Origin: Actinophytocola algeriensis
GTDB lineage: Bacteria; Actinomycetota; Actinomycetes; Mycobacteriales; Pseudonocardiaceae
Direction of reading: 5' to 3'
Assembly (NCBI RefSeq): GCF_014203735.1
Contig: NZ_JACHJQ010000002.1
Coordinates: 558,001-622,000, forward strand
Length of the DNA stretch: 64,000 nt
Each line of letters opens with the position of its first letter. The stretch's first letter is position 1. Positions 17,226 through 26,074 of the stretch are shown piece by piece. Under the pieces are notes generated by a model, which was not told the DNA's origin, ran no database searches, and saw only the letters and a list, made by a program, of their open reading frames with translations. The translations under genes were made by a program, and so were the position numbers.

Positions 17226-18467
17226 TCAGCCCATGTCGCAGCCGGTCGGCTCCCGGAACGCCTCGTCGGCCGGGATCGTCTCGACCAGCTCGGTGAAGTC
17301 GTAGTCCTCCTTGACCTGGTCCGGTTCCTTCACCTTCACCAGGTAGGAGTCGTGCACGACGCGGTGGTCCTCGGCGCGGATCTTGCCGTTGCGGGCGAAG
17401 AAGTCGCTGAACTCGTTGCCGTCCAGCTCCTCGCGGACCGCGTCCGCGTCGTCGGTACCCGCCCGCTGCACCGCCTCCAGGTACTGCGTGGCCGCCGAGT
17501 AGTTGGCCGCGTGGTCGAACGTCGGCCTGCTGCCGGTGCGCTCCTTGAACTTGTCGGCCCATTCGCGGCTCTCGTCGTCCATGTTCCAGAACCAGGCCGT
17601 CGTGTACAGCGTGCCGGCCAGCGACTCCACGCCGATCGACGCGATGTCGGTGTCGAACATCAGGCCCACCGCGAGCCCGACGCCCTTCTCCTTGAGCCCG
17701 AACTCGTTGTACTGCTTGACGACGTTGACGAGGTCGCCACCCGCCTGCATGGCGCCGAGCACGTCCGGCTTCGGGTTGAGGTTGGGCGCCTTGGTCATGA
17801 ACGTCGAGAAGTTGTCGTTGGGGAACGGGGTCGGGTCCGCGACGCCGACCGTGCCGCCCGCGGCCTCGATGGCCTCGGTGAAGCTCTTGTTCATGTCCTG
17901 CCCGAACGCGTAGTCCGGGTAGATGATGTACCAGTTCTTCGCGCCCTGTTCGGTCACCGTGGTGCCGGTGCCGTGCGCCAGCATGTAGGTGTCGTAGGCG
18001 TAGTGGTACGTGTAGGGGTTGCACTGCGCGCCGGTCAGTTCCGTGGTCGCGGCGCCGATGTTGAAGTACATCTTCTTCTGCTGCCCGGCCACGGTGGCGA
18101 TCGCGAGCGCGGCCGACGACGTCGGCACGTCGAAGATCGCGTCGACGCCGTCGCGGTCGTACATCTCGCGCGCCGCGGTGTTCGCGATCTCCGGCTTGTT
18201 CTGGTGGTCGGCCTGCGTGACCTCGATGTTCTGGGTCACCGCGTCGTCCTTGTGGCGCGCCTTGAAGTCGTCCACCGCCATCTTGACCGCCTCGACGGCG
18301 TGTTCGCCCGCGAGCTCGGAGTAGACGCCGGACAGGTCGGTGATGACGCCGAGCTTGACCGCGTCCCCGCTGACCTTGCCGCCGCCGCTCTGGGGGCCAC
18401 CGCCGCAGCCGGCGATGAGCGCGCCGACCGCGACGAGCGTCGCGGCCGACTTGAGCCTGGTCGCCAT
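17226..18467 (-). CDS. HAAT-family ABC importer substrate-binding lipoprotein
   Basis: Lipid-anchored type I binding protein, 413 residues. Lipobox LIAGC is near residue 21, then GVITDLSGVYSELAGEHAVE, the N-lobe sequence typical of amino-acid/amide binding proteins, VDAIFDVPTSSAALAIATVA, and YIIYPDYAFGQDMNKSFTEA in the hinge region. The gene sits between livF and livH, a common order for importers of non-standard substrates such as amides, aromatic acids or short organic acids. The close 3-hydroxybutyrate dehydrogenase makes a hydroxy-acid or ester-derived ligand possible. The ligand is not readable from sequence. Confidence 0.85.
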   Translation of the reverse strand: MATRLKSAATLVAVGALIAGCGGGPQSGGGKVSGDAVKLGVITDLSGVYSELAGEHAVEAVKMAVDDFKARHKDDAVTQNIEVTQADHQNKPEIANTAAREMYDRDGVDAIFDVPTSSAALAIATVAGQQKKMYFNIGAATTELTGAQCNPYTYHYAYDTYMLAHGTGTTVTEQGAKNWYIIYPDYAFGQDMNKSFTEAIEAAGGTVGVADPTPFPNDNFSTFMTKAPNLNPKPDVLGAMQAGGDLVNVVKQYNEFGLKEKGVGLAVGLMFDTDIASIGVESLAGTLYTTAWFWNMDDESREWADKFKERTGSRPTFDHAANYSAATQYLEAVQRAGTDDADAVREELDGNEFSDFFARNGKIRAEDHRVVHDSYLVKVKEPDQVKEDYDFTELVETIPADEAFREPTGCDMG

Positions 18468-18512
18468 TGACTTCTCTCCCTTGTTCAGATGCCGAGTCTC
18501 AGAAATCTGGTC

Positions 18513-19205
18513 TCAGATGCCGAGGTACTCGAGCAGCTCGTGCTCTCGCCGCGCCACCTCCGCGTTGTCGAGTGACTCGACGACGCGGCCCTGCGCGATG
18601 AGGTGGTGCCGGTCGGCCACGGTGGCCGCGAAGTGGATGTTCTGCTCGATCAGCAGCACGGTGACGCCGTGCTCCTTCACCGTGCGGATGATCTCGCCGA
18701 TCTGCTGCACCAGGATCGGCGCGAGCCCTTCCGTCGGCTCGTCGGCGAGCAGCAGGCGCGCGCCCATGCGCAGCACCCGCGCGACGGACAGCATCTGCTG
18801 CTCCCCGCCCGACAGGTGGGTGCCCGCCTGTTTCCTGCGTTCGCGCAGCACCGGGAACGTCTCGTAGACCTGCGCCAGCGACCACGCGTCCGGCCCGGTC
18901 CTCGGTGGCAGCGTGAGGTTCTCCTCGACGGTGAGGGTCGAGTAGATGCCGCGGTCGTCGGGCACGTACCCGAGGCCGAGCGCGCACCGCTTGTGCGGCG
19001 GCAGTTTCGTGATGTCCCGCCCGTCCAGCTCGATGCGGCCGGACCCGGGCCGGTGCAGTCCCATGAGGCAGCGCAGCAACGTGGTCTTGCCCGCGCCGTT
19101 GCGGCCGACGAGCGTGACCACCTCGCCCGCGGCGACGTCGAGAGAGACCCCTTGCAGCACCTGGGCTTCGCCGTAGGAGGCGGTGAGGTCGGCTACTCTA
19201 AGCAA
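18513..19205 (-). CDS. livF: Branched-chain-type ABC importer ATPase LivF
   Basis: Cytoplasmic ATPase of 230 residues. Walker A GRNGAGKTT, Q-loop GYVPDDRGIYSTLTVEENL, signature LSGGEQQML, Walker B LLLADEPTEGLAP and switch His in LIEQNIHFA are present. The TTG start at 19205 overlaps the livG stop by 8 bases, with GGGGGAG four bases before it. 45 bases separate it from the binding-protein gene. Confidence 0.88.
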   Translation of the reverse strand: MLRVADLTASYGEAQVLQGVSLDVAAGEVVTLVGRNGAGKTTLLRCLMGLHRPGSGRIELDGRDITKLPPHKRCALGLGYVPDDRGIYSTLTVEENLTLPPRTGPDAWSLAQVYETFPVLRERRKQAGTHLSGGEQQMLSVARVLRMGARLLLADEPTEGLAPILVQQIGEIIRTVKEHGVTVLLIEQNIHFAATVADRHHLIAQGRVVESLDNAEVARREHELLEYLGI

Positions 19206-19962
19206 CGTTCTCCCCCAGGTACGCGGTGATCACACGGGGGTCGTTGCGGACCTCCTCGTACGGTCCTTCGGCCAGGACCTTGCCGAACTGGAGCACCGTC
19301 ACCCGGTCGGTGAGGTCGCCGACGACCTTCATGTTGTGCTCCACCAGCACGACAGTGCGGTCCGCCCGCACCCGCCGGATCAGCTCGACCGTCCGTGCCA
19401 CGTCCTCGACGCCCATGCCCGCGGTCGGCTCGTCGAGCAGCAGCAGCCGCGGCGACAACGCCAGCGCCAGCGCCAGCTCGAGCGCCCGTTTCTGGCCGTA
19501 CGCGAGGCTGCCCGCCTGCTTGTTCGCGTGCTCGATCAGCCCGACCTGCTCGAGGAGGTCGTCGGTCTCCGCGCGGTACCGGCGCAGCGCCTTGTCCGAG
19601 CGCCAGAAGCGGTAGCCGAGGCCGTCGCGGCCCTGCAACGCCAGCTCGACGTGCTCGACGAGCGTCAGCTCCTCGAACAGGCTCGTGATCTGGAACGACC
19701 TGGCGACCCCGCGCTGCGCGATCCGCTCCGGTCGCAGCCCGGTGACGTCCTCGCCGTCCAGCTCGATCCGGCCGCCCGTCGGCTTGAGGAAGCCGGTGAG
19801 CAGGTTGAACAGGGTGGTCTTGCCCGCGCCGTTGGGTCCGACCAGCGCGTGCACGGTCCCCGCTTCGACATCCAGGTCGACGCCGTTCACGGCGACGAAC
19901 CCGCTGAACTCCCGTAGGAGTCCCCGAGTACGCAACTGTGCTGGCTGGGTCGCTTCGCTCAT
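19198..19962 (-). CDS. livG: Branched-chain-type ABC importer ATPase LivG
   Basis: Cytoplasmic ATPase, 254 residues. Walker A GPNGAGKTT, LFNLLTGFLKPTGG, Q-loop GVARSFQITSLFEELTL, signature-like SLAYGQKRALELA, Walker B LLLLDEPTAGMGVED and switch His LVEHNMKV are visible. The signature motif lacks the usual LSGGQ and reads SLAYGQ, which is normal for LivG. The ATG at 19962 is chosen; a TTG at 19977 is also in frame. It is first in the operon and translationally coupled to livF. Confidence 0.88.
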   Translation of the reverse strand: MSEATQPAQLRTRGLLREFSGFVAVNGVDLDVEAGTVHALVGPNGAGKTTLFNLLTGFLKPTGGRIELDGEDVTGLRPERIAQRGVARSFQITSLFEELTLVEHVELALQGRDGLGYRFWRSDKALRRYRAETDDLLEQVGLIEHANKQAGSLAYGQKRALELALALALSPRLLLLDEPTAGMGVEDVARTVELIRRVRADRTVVLVEHNMKVVGDLTDRVTVLQFGKVLAEGPYEEVRNDPRVITAYLGENVA

Positions 19963-20053
19963 CCGCTCAGTGCCCAAAGTGCGCTCCGCAAGCTCCGCAC
20001 AGCAACCGCTCCTTCGCTACCGCTCGTGCGGTGTGGCGTCCGTCACCCGGAAG

Positions 20054-20081
20054 ACCCTAGAGACTAGGCCGGTCAGCGCAA
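20054..20081 (-). promoter_or_regulatory. Candidate promoter of the liv operon
   Basis: Minus-strand TTGCGC (20081-20076), 16-base spacer, TAGGGT (20059-20054), about 90 bases upstream of livG. It lies between the 3-hydroxybutyrate dehydrogenase stop and livG, so the importer need not depend on read-through. Confidence 0.4.
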
Positions 20082-20137
20082 CATGGCCCAACCATCCACA
20101 AGGTGTGACCCGGTTGTGTTCATTTCCGCCATAGCGC

Positions 20138-20884
20138 TCAGTGCGCGGTCCATCCGCCGTCGATCTTCATCGACGCACCTGTGATGGCCGACGCCGCGTG
20201 GGAGCACAGGTAGGCGACCAGTTCGGCGACCTCCTCAGGCTCGATGAGCCGCCGGACCGCCGCCGGTTCGAGCATGACCTCGTCGATGACCCGCTCCTCG
20301 GGGATGCCGAGGCTCTTCGCCTGCGCGGCGATCTGGTTCGTCACCAGCGGGGTGCGGACGTAGGCCGGGTTCACGCAGTTCGAGGTCACGCCGTGCGCGG
20401 CGCCCTCCATCGCGATCACCTTCGACAGGCCCTCGACGCCGTGCTTCGCGGCCACGTACGCCGACTTGTACGGCGACGCGACCAGCCCGTGCACGCTGGA
20501 GATCGTGACGATCCGGCCCCAGTTCCGCTCGTACATGTGTGGCAGCGCGCCACGCACCAGCCGGAACGGCGCCTCCAGCATCACCCGCAGCAGGTAGGAG
20601 AACCGCTCCGGCGGGAACTCCTCGATCGGCGCGACGTGCTGCAGCCCGGCGTTGTTGACCACGATGTCGACGGCCAGGTCCAGCCGGTCGACCGCGTCGA
20701 GGTCGGCGAGGTCCACCACCACCGGCTCGACGTCCAGGTCGATGGCGGCCAGCGCGTCCGCGTCCCGGTCCGCGGCCACCACCTTCGCCCCGGCGGCCAC
20801 CAGCCGCGCCGCGCATGCCCGTCCAATGCCGCTGGCCGCGCCGGTCACCAGCGCCCGCCGTCCGATCAGATCCCCAGCACTCAT
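20138..20884 (-). CDS. 3-hydroxybutyrate dehydrogenase (SDR family)
   Basis: Cytoplasmic NAD-dependent oxidation of 3-hydroxybutyrate to acetoacetate is the likely reaction. 248 residues, standard for classical SDRs. The NAD site is TGAASGIG, NNAG is present, and the catalytic triad is Ser (TISSVHG), Tyr and Lys (YKSAYVAAKHG). NNAGLQHVAPIEEFPPERF, PAYVRTPLV and CSHAASAITGASMKIDGGWT match 3-hydroxybutyrate dehydrogenases better than generic reductases. The ATG at 20884 is preferred over the open frame up to 20971. It is divergent from the hydrolase cluster and upstream of the liv operon on the same strand. Confidence 0.8.
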   Translation of the reverse strand: MSAGDLIGRRALVTGAASGIGRACAARLVAAGAKVVAADRDADALAAIDLDVEPVVVDLADLDAVDRLDLAVDIVVNNAGLQHVAPIEEFPPERFSYLLRVMLEAPFRLVRGALPHMYERNWGRIVTISSVHGLVASPYKSAYVAAKHGVEGLSKVIAMEGAAHGVTSNCVNPAYVRTPLVTNQIAAQAKSLGIPEERVIDEVMLEPAAVRRLIEPEEVAELVAYLCSHAASAITGASMKIDGGWTAH

Positions 20885-21039
20885 GGTTGGTGAACCTACG
20901 ACGCCCATGGGACGGGGTTCCACGGCTGCCGCATCCATACTCGGCCGGTCGGCCGTGTGGGGCGGCCACATGTACGTTCCCGACGGGGTGGCGGCCCGCC
21001 ACGTTGACCGGCGGGTGCGCGCGAGCGAGGGTACGTGCC

Positions 21040-21882
21040 ATGACAGTGGTGTCTCCCGCGGTGTCCGCTGTGCCCGTGCCCGGGGGCGAGCTGACGATCG
21101 GCCAGTGGCCCGGGGACTCAGCGCCCAGGGACTCAGCGCCCGTGCTCGCGATCCACGGCATCACGGCGAACCACCTGGCGTGGGGCATGGTCGCGCCGCT
21201 GGTGCCGGGGCCGGTCGTGGCGCCCGACCTGCGTGGCCGCGGTGGCAGCGGGACGTTGCCCGGGCCGTACGGGATGGCCGCGCACGCGGCGGACTGCGTC
21301 GCCGTGCTGGACGCACTGGGCATCGAGCGGGCGATCGTGGCCGGACACTCGATGGGCGGGTTCGTGGCATCGGTGCTGGCACACCGGTACCCCGACCGCG
21401 TGTCTCGGCTCGTGCTCGTCGACGGCGGCGCGCCCCTGGCCCTGCCCGACGGCGTGGACATCGAGACCGCGCTCGGCCCGGCGGTGGCGCGCCTGTCGAT
21501 GCGGTTCGCGTCGCACGCGGAGTACCACGACTTCTGGCAGCGGCACCCGTCGTTCGCGGTGTGGCACGACGCCATCGAGTCCTATGTGGACTACGACCTG
21601 ACCGGCGCGGAACCCGAGCTGCACAGCAAGGTGAACGGCGACGCGGTCCGCACCGACTTCGTGGACCTGCACAAGGGCGCCGAACCGCTCGCGGCGTACG
21701 AGGCGCTGCCGCGCGACACCGTGTTCCTGCGGGCCGGGCGCGGCATGTTCGACGAGCCCCGAGGCCTCTACCCGGACCCGGCCGCGATCGGTCTCGACGT
21801 GACGACCGTGCCCGGCACCAACCACTACACGATCCTGCTCGGCGAGGACGGCGCACGTGCCGTCGCCGCCGCACTGTCCTGA
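21040..21882 (+). CDS. Alpha/beta-hydrolase, cytoplasmic
   Basis: 280-residue hydrolase. The oxyanion strand VLAIHGITANHLAW, the nucleophile elbow GHSMGG and a C-terminal His in PGTNHYTILLG give the Ser-His-acid triad; a cap domain lies between. No signal peptide. The ATG at 21040 has GAGGG about 9 bases upstream. It is first of three hydrolases separated by 9 and 11 bases, so surely one operon. Substrate unknown (ester, lactone or epoxide). Confidence 0.8.
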   Translation: MTVVSPAVSAVPVPGGELTIGQWPGDSAPRDSAPVLAIHGITANHLAWGMVAPLVPGPVVAPDLRGRGGSGTLPGPYGMAAHAADCVAVLDALGIERAIVAGHSMGGFVASVLAHRYPDRVSRLVLVDGGAPLALPDGVDIETALGPAVARLSMRFASHAEYHDFWQRHPSFAVWHDAIESYVDYDLTGAEPELHSKVNGDAVRTDFVDLHKGAEPLAAYEALPRDTVFLRAGRGMFDEPRGLYPDPAAIGLDVTTVPGTNHYTILLGEDGARAVAAALS

Positions 21883-21891
21883 GGAGACCTG

Positions 21892-23136
21892 TTGAGACGC
21901 ATCCTGGCCGTGGCGCTGCTGGCGCTCGGTTTACTCGTGCCGGTCGCCCCGGCCGCCGCCGACCCCGCCTACCTGACCCTCGAGGCCACCTACACGTCCG
22001 TCGCGAACGGGTGGGCCAAGGTCGACCGGTACCGCGACACCACGGCCGGTTTCTCCGACGAGCAGTACCCGCCGGACGGCCGGGGTGACCAGGACGGCCA
22101 GCGCAGGACGTTCTTCGGGAACGTGGCGCGGCCGTCGTCGTCGCGGTTCCTGCTGTACTCCGCGCCCGGCTGGCAGACCGGCACGAAGGCCACGCCCGTG
22201 CTGCTCGTCCACGGCGCGAACGACAACCCGGACCGCGCGTGGGCCAACCCGAACGAGTCCGGCGGCTTCGGCTGCGGTTCGGCGACCTGCCCGTCGACGG
22301 GTCTGATGCAGTACCTGAACGCCCGCGGCTACAAGGTGTTCGCCATCGGTTTCGCACACAAGCAGGGCGACAACCGGCAGCAGGCGCAGCAGGTCGGCGA
22401 CGCGATCGCGGTCATCAAGTCCCGGCTCGGCGTGTCCAAGGTGGACGTCGTCGGGTGGAGCAAGGGCATGATGTCGTCGCGGATGTACGTGTCGTCGGTG
22501 AAGCCGTCCTGGGGCCGGAACTACGCGGGTGACGTGCGGAAGCTGGTCACGCTCGGCGGGCCGAACGGCGGCTACGACTACCCGTTCGCCCACGGCTGGG
22601 CGCACGACTTCTCGATCTGGCCGGAGTGCGGCGGTGCCATCAACGCGCCGTCCCCGCACACCAGGATGACGTGCTACGGCCAGTACACCTACCACCCGGA
22701 GCTGTCGATCACGCCGGCAGGCGGGTTCGACGCGTACCCCGGTCAGCGGCAGATGCTGGCGCGGTGGGACGGCACGTTCGGCGTCAACACGAGCGCGCAG
22801 GACTGGTACACCACGTACTACGGCGGCCAGGGCTTCTACACGGACGGTCCCGGCATCCAGGCGGCGATCAACGCCGGCTCGCTGATCTCCACGATCCAGA
22901 ACGCGGGCACCCCGTCGGCGGTGTCGGTGTACCTGCTGGCGGGCGGCGCACCGAACATCGTCGGCGTGTGGAACGAGACCCGCGGCCCGAGTGACGGCAT
23001 CGTGTTCGTCGCGAGCGCACTGTCCACCGCGGGCGTGTCGACCGTGGGCGGCACCGCGCTGGTCTCGACCGTGAACCACCTGCAGCTGGGCTGGGCGACA
23101 TCGTCGATGTCGCAGGTCGTGAGCTGGCTGGCCTGA
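21892..23136 (+). CDS. Secreted alpha/beta-hydrolase (lipase/esterase-like)
   Basis: 414 residues with a Sec signal peptide (LAVALLALGLLVPVAPAAA). VLLVHGANDNPDRAW gives the oxyanion region and VVGWSKGMMSS the nucleophile elbow, with Lys instead of the usual Met/Gln after Ser. Paired cysteines (FGCGSATCPS, ECGG, MTCYG) fit an exported, disulfide-stabilised enzyme. The catalytic His is probably STVNHLQL near the end. The TTG start has GAGGAGACC upstream. Substrate unknown; polyester or lipid hydrolysis is plausible next to 3-hydroxybutyrate dehydrogenase. Confidence 0.75.
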   Translation: MRRILAVALLALGLLVPVAPAAADPAYLTLEATYTSVANGWAKVDRYRDTTAGFSDEQYPPDGRGDQDGQRRTFFGNVARPSSSRFLLYSAPGWQTGTKATPVLLVHGANDNPDRAWANPNESGGFGCGSATCPSTGLMQYLNARGYKVFAIGFAHKQGDNRQQAQQVGDAIAVIKSRLGVSKVDVVGWSKGMMSSRMYVSSVKPSWGRNYAGDVRKLVTLGGPNGGYDYPFAHGWAHDFSIWPECGGAINAPSPHTRMTCYGQYTYHPELSITPAGGFDAYPGQRQMLARWDGTFGVNTSAQDWYTTYYGGQGFYTDGPGIQAAINAGSLISTIQNAGTPSAVSVYLLAGGAPNIVGVWNETRGPSDGIVFVASALSTAGVSTVGGTALVSTVNHLQLGWATSSMSQVVSWLA

Positions 23137-23147
23137 GGAGAACGCAC

Positions 23148-24176
23148 ATGCTGGACGGAATCACGGCGACGCGGGTGACCACGCCCCGCCTCACGGCTCA
23201 GGTCCTGTCGGTCGACGGCCGCGCGGGCGACCCGGTGGTGTTCGTGCACGGCAACGTGTCCTCGAGCCTGTTCTGGCAGCGGCAGATGCTGGACCTGCCC
23301 GCCGGCTACCGCCCGCTGGCGGTGGACCTGCGCGGCTTCGGCGGCACGGACCCGCTGCCGGTCGACGCGACGCGGGGCCTGCGCGACTTCACGGACGACG
23401 TGGTGTCCCTGGACCTCGGCCCCGCGCACTACGTGGGCTGGAGCATGGGCGGGGGCGTGCTCATGCAGCTGCTGCGCGACCACCCGGCACTGGTCCGCAC
23501 ACTGACACTGGTGAACCCGGTGTCGCCGTACGGCTTCGGCGGCACCACCGGTCCCGAGGGCACCCTGATCTCCCCGGACGGCGCGGGTGCGGGGGCGGCC
23601 GGCGCGAACCCGGAGTTCGTGCAACGCCTTGCCGACGGCGACCGCGGGAGCGAGCAGACCTCCCCGCGGACGATCATGAACACGTTCTACGTGCACGGCA
23701 CGGTCCCTGCGGCGGACGAGGACGAGTTCGTGGAGTCGATGCTGACCACCCGCACCGGCGAGGACAACTACCCGGGCGACTCGGTCCCGTCGGACGCCTG
23801 GCCCGGCGCGGCCCCTGGTCCGAGGGGCGTGCTGAACACCATGGCCCCGAACCACTTCCGCGTCGACGACCTGCACACGATCGATCCGAAGCCACCCATC
23901 CTGTGGCTGCGGGGCGCCGACGACCAGATCGTGTCGGACACGTCGATGTTCGACCTGGCGCACCTGGGGCAGCTGGGCGCGATCCCGGGCTGGCCGGGCG
24001 CGGAAACCCATGCCCCGCAGCCGATGGTGACGCAGACCCGGGCGGTGCTGGACCGGTATGCTGCGGCGGGTGGCACGTACGAGGAGATCGTCTTCCCCGG
24101 CACGGGCCACAGCCCGCACGTCGAACGCCCGGCGGAGTTCGCCGCGGCCATCCACAAAGGACTGACCCGCGGCTGA
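23148..24176 (+). CDS. Alpha/beta-hydrolase, third of the tandem set
   Basis: 342 residues, cytoplasmic. VVFVHGNVSSSLFWQRQ supplies the HGN oxyanion motif, VDLRGFGGTDPLP follows, the nucleophile elbow is VGWSMGGG, and the catalytic His is PGTGHSPHVERP. A long cap (residues about 130-260) is rich in Gly/Asp. AGGAGAA lies 6 bases before the ATG. Its stop (24174-24176) overlaps the next reading frame, whose start codon is obscure. Confidence 0.8.
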   Translation: MLDGITATRVTTPRLTAQVLSVDGRAGDPVVFVHGNVSSSLFWQRQMLDLPAGYRPLAVDLRGFGGTDPLPVDATRGLRDFTDDVVSLDLGPAHYVGWSMGGGVLMQLLRDHPALVRTLTLVNPVSPYGFGGTTGPEGTLISPDGAGAGAAGANPEFVQRLADGDRGSEQTSPRTIMNTFYVHGTVPAADEDEFVESMLTTRTGEDNYPGDSVPSDAWPGAAPGPRGVLNTMAPNHFRVDDLHTIDPKPPILWLRGADDQIVSDTSMFDLAHLGQLGAIPGWPGAETHAPQPMVTQTRAVLDRYAAAGGTYEEIVFPGTGHSPHVERPAEFAAAIHKGLTRG

Positions 24177-24180
24177 GACG

Positions 24181-24840
24181 GTCTGGGACCCCTTCGGCAC
24201 GATCCACGACGCGCTGTGGATCGGCGGTGGCCAGTGGGCGGGCAAGTCCACGGTCGCCAGGATCCTCGCGGCCCGGTACGGCATGACCGCCTACCACTAC
24301 GACTACCAGGACGGCCGGGCGCACAACGACCGCCGTGTCGCCCGGCGCCTGGCACTCGGCGAGCCGCCGGAGGAACCGCACCCGGACGCGGTGTGGGTCG
24401 ACCCCACGCCCGAGGAGATGGCCGCCAGGACGCTGGCCGACTTCCCGGTCCGGTTCGAGTGGGTGCTGGACGACCTGCGTGCGCTCGTGTCCGGGCAGCC
24501 GGTCCTCGCCGAAGGCTGGGGCCTGCGTCCCGAGTTCGTCACGCCGATCCTCGACTCACCGCGCCGGATGCTGGTGATGGTGCCCACCGACGAGTTCCGG
24601 GAGCACCAGCTCCGCGTGCTGCCGAGGGCGGGCACGACAGGCCACCGGGTCAGCGATCCCGTCCGGGCACAGCGGAACCGGCTCGAGCGGGACCGGCTCG
24701 TCACCGAGGACGCCGTCCATGCCGCCACGCGGCTCGGCATCCGCGTGCTCGAGGTCGACGGCACCCGTGACGCGGACGCCGTGGCAGACGTCGTCGCCGA
24801 CCACTTCGAGCCCTACCTGCCGGTCAGACCAGGAACGTGA
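24181..24840 (+). CDS. P-loop (kinase-like) ATP-binding protein; start codon unclear
   Basis: About 220 residues. The frame is open from 24166 and codes WDPFGTIHDALWIGGGQWAG, then KST, a complete Walker A at 24223-24252. The first ATG is only at 24283, downstream of the P-loop, and there is no ATG, GTG or TTG between the in-frame TGA at 24163 and the P-loop. Translation must begin at a rare codon (the CTG at 24214 is one option), by coupling from the preceding hydrolase, or after a frameshift; otherwise the gene is damaged. Downstream sequence (MVPTDEFREHQLRVLP, RDADAVADVVADHFEPYLPV) looks like a small nucleotide or antibiotic kinase fold. Function unknown. The 3' end overlaps ilvA tail to tail by 17 bases. 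Confidence 0.6.
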   Translation, partial: VWDPFGTIHDALWIGGGQWAGKSTVARILAARYGMTAYHYDYQDGRAHNDRRVARRLALGEPPEEPHPDAVWVDPTPEEMAARTLADFPVRFEWVLDDLRALVSGQPVLAEGWGLRPEFVTPILDSPRRMLVMVPTDEFREHQLRVLPRAGTTGHRVSDPVRAQRNRLERDRLVTEDAVHAATRLGIRVLEVDGTRDADAVADVVADHFEPYLPVRPGT

Positions 24841-26065
24841 ACAGCGGGCTGTCCGGCGGCACCCGCTCGATGCGGTGCGGCGCGGCCTCCATGCGCTTCA
24901 GCATCGCGGCGAGGTTCTCCGGGGCGCCCAGCTCGATCCCGACCAGCGCGGGCCCGAACTCCCGGTTGTTGCGCTTCACGTACTCGAACAGCGTGATGTC
25001 GTCGTCCGGGCCCAGCACGTCGTCCAGGAAGCGGCGCAGCGCGCCCGGCTCCTGCGGGAACTCGACCAGGAAGTAGTGCTTGCGCCCCTCGAAGACCAGC
25101 GCCCGCTCGACGATCTCCGCGTACCGGCTCACGTCGTTGTTGCCGCCCGACAGGACGCACACGACCGTCGCGCCGGAGGGCAGGTCGAGCCCGGTCAGTG
25201 CCGCCGAGGCCAGAGCGCCCGCGGGTTCGCTGATGATGCCGTCCGACTGGTACAGGTCCAGCATTTCCACGCAGATCTGGCCTTCCGGCACCGCCACCAG
25301 GCGCGGCCGGTGCTCGGCCGCGAGCGCGTAGGTGTGCGTGCCCACCTGCCGGACCGCGGCGCCGTCCACGAACGGGTCGAGGTCGGCCAACGGCGCCGGA
25401 CCACCTGACGCCAGTGCGTGCGCCATGCTCGCCGCGCCAGCGGGCTCCGCGCCGACCACCCGCGTGCCGGAGCCGAGCCACGCCAGGGTGCCCGCCAGCA
25501 GGCCACCGCCGCCGACCGGGACCACCAGGGTGTCCGGGAGGCGGCCGAGCTGCGCCACGATCTCGGCCACGACCGTGCCCTGGCCCGCGATGGTGCGCGG
25601 GTCGTCGAAAGCCGGGATCAGTGTCATGCCCGTGGCGGCCGCATGAGCTGACGCCGCGGCCGACGCCTCGTCGTACGTCTCGCCCTCGACCACGACCGTC
25701 ACGTGCCTGCCACCGAGCGCCGCCACCCGGCCACGCTTCTGACGAGGGGTCGTGCGCGGCAGGTACACCGTGGCCCGCACACCCAGCGACGCGCACGCGA
25801 ACGCCACGCCCTGCGCGTGGTTGCCCGCGCTCGCACAGACCACGCCCCGCTCCCTGGCGGCGCGGTCGAGCACGCTGATGAAGTTGAACGCCCCGCGCCC
25901 CTTGTAGGACCGGACCGCGTTCAGGTCTTCCCGCTTGAGCCACACGTCCAGGTCGTGCCGCACGGAGAGCCGCTCGTTGCGCTGCAGGAGGCTGGGCGGG
26001 ATCACCCCCGCGAACCGCTCCGCCGCGTCGGCGACGTCCACTTTCGAGACCACCCGCGTGACCAT
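24824..26065 (-). CDS. ilvA: Threonine ammonia-lyase (threonine deaminase)
   Basis: PLP enzyme converting L-threonine to 2-oxobutyrate and ammonia, entry to isoleucine synthesis. 413 residues. The PLP lysine is in RSYKGRGAFNF (Lys 55), with CASAGNHAQGVAFAC and the phosphate-binding loop PVGGGGLLAG. A C-terminal ACT-like domain (HYFLVEFPQEPGALRRFLDD) supports the biosynthetic form with one regulatory domain, common in actinobacteria. The ATG at 26065 has GAGGTGAG seven bases upstream. A much longer open frame upstream is antisense to hrpB and is rejected. Confidence 0.93.
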   Translation of the reverse strand: MVTRVVSKVDVADAAERFAGVIPPSLLQRNERLSVRHDLDVWLKREDLNAVRSYKGRGAFNFISVLDRAARERGVVCASAGNHAQGVAFACASLGVRATVYLPRTTPRQKRGRVAALGGRHVTVVVEGETYDEASAAASAHAAATGMTLIPAFDDPRTIAGQGTVVAEIVAQLGRLPDTLVVPVGGGGLLAGTLAWLGSGTRVVGAEPAGAASMAHALASGGPAPLADLDPFVDGAAVRQVGTHTYALAAEHRPRLVAVPEGQICVEMLDLYQSDGIISEPAGALASAALTGLDLPSGATVVCVLSGGNNDVSRYAEIVERALVFEGRKHYFLVEFPQEPGALRRFLDDVLGPDDDITLFEYVKRNNREFGPALVGIELGAPENLAAMLKRMEAAPHRIERVPPDSPLFTFLV

Positions 26066-26068
26066 ACC

Positions 26069-26074
26069 TAGACT
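26069..26074 (+). promoter_or_regulatory. -10 element for a leaderless hrpB transcript
   Basis: TAGACT ends 6 bases before the GTG start of hrpB, so transcription would begin at or next to the start codon. There is no Shine-Dalgarno. The site lies within the 15-bp gap between two divergent start codons and overlaps the ilvA ribosome-binding region. No convincing -35 is seen. Confidence 0.45.
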
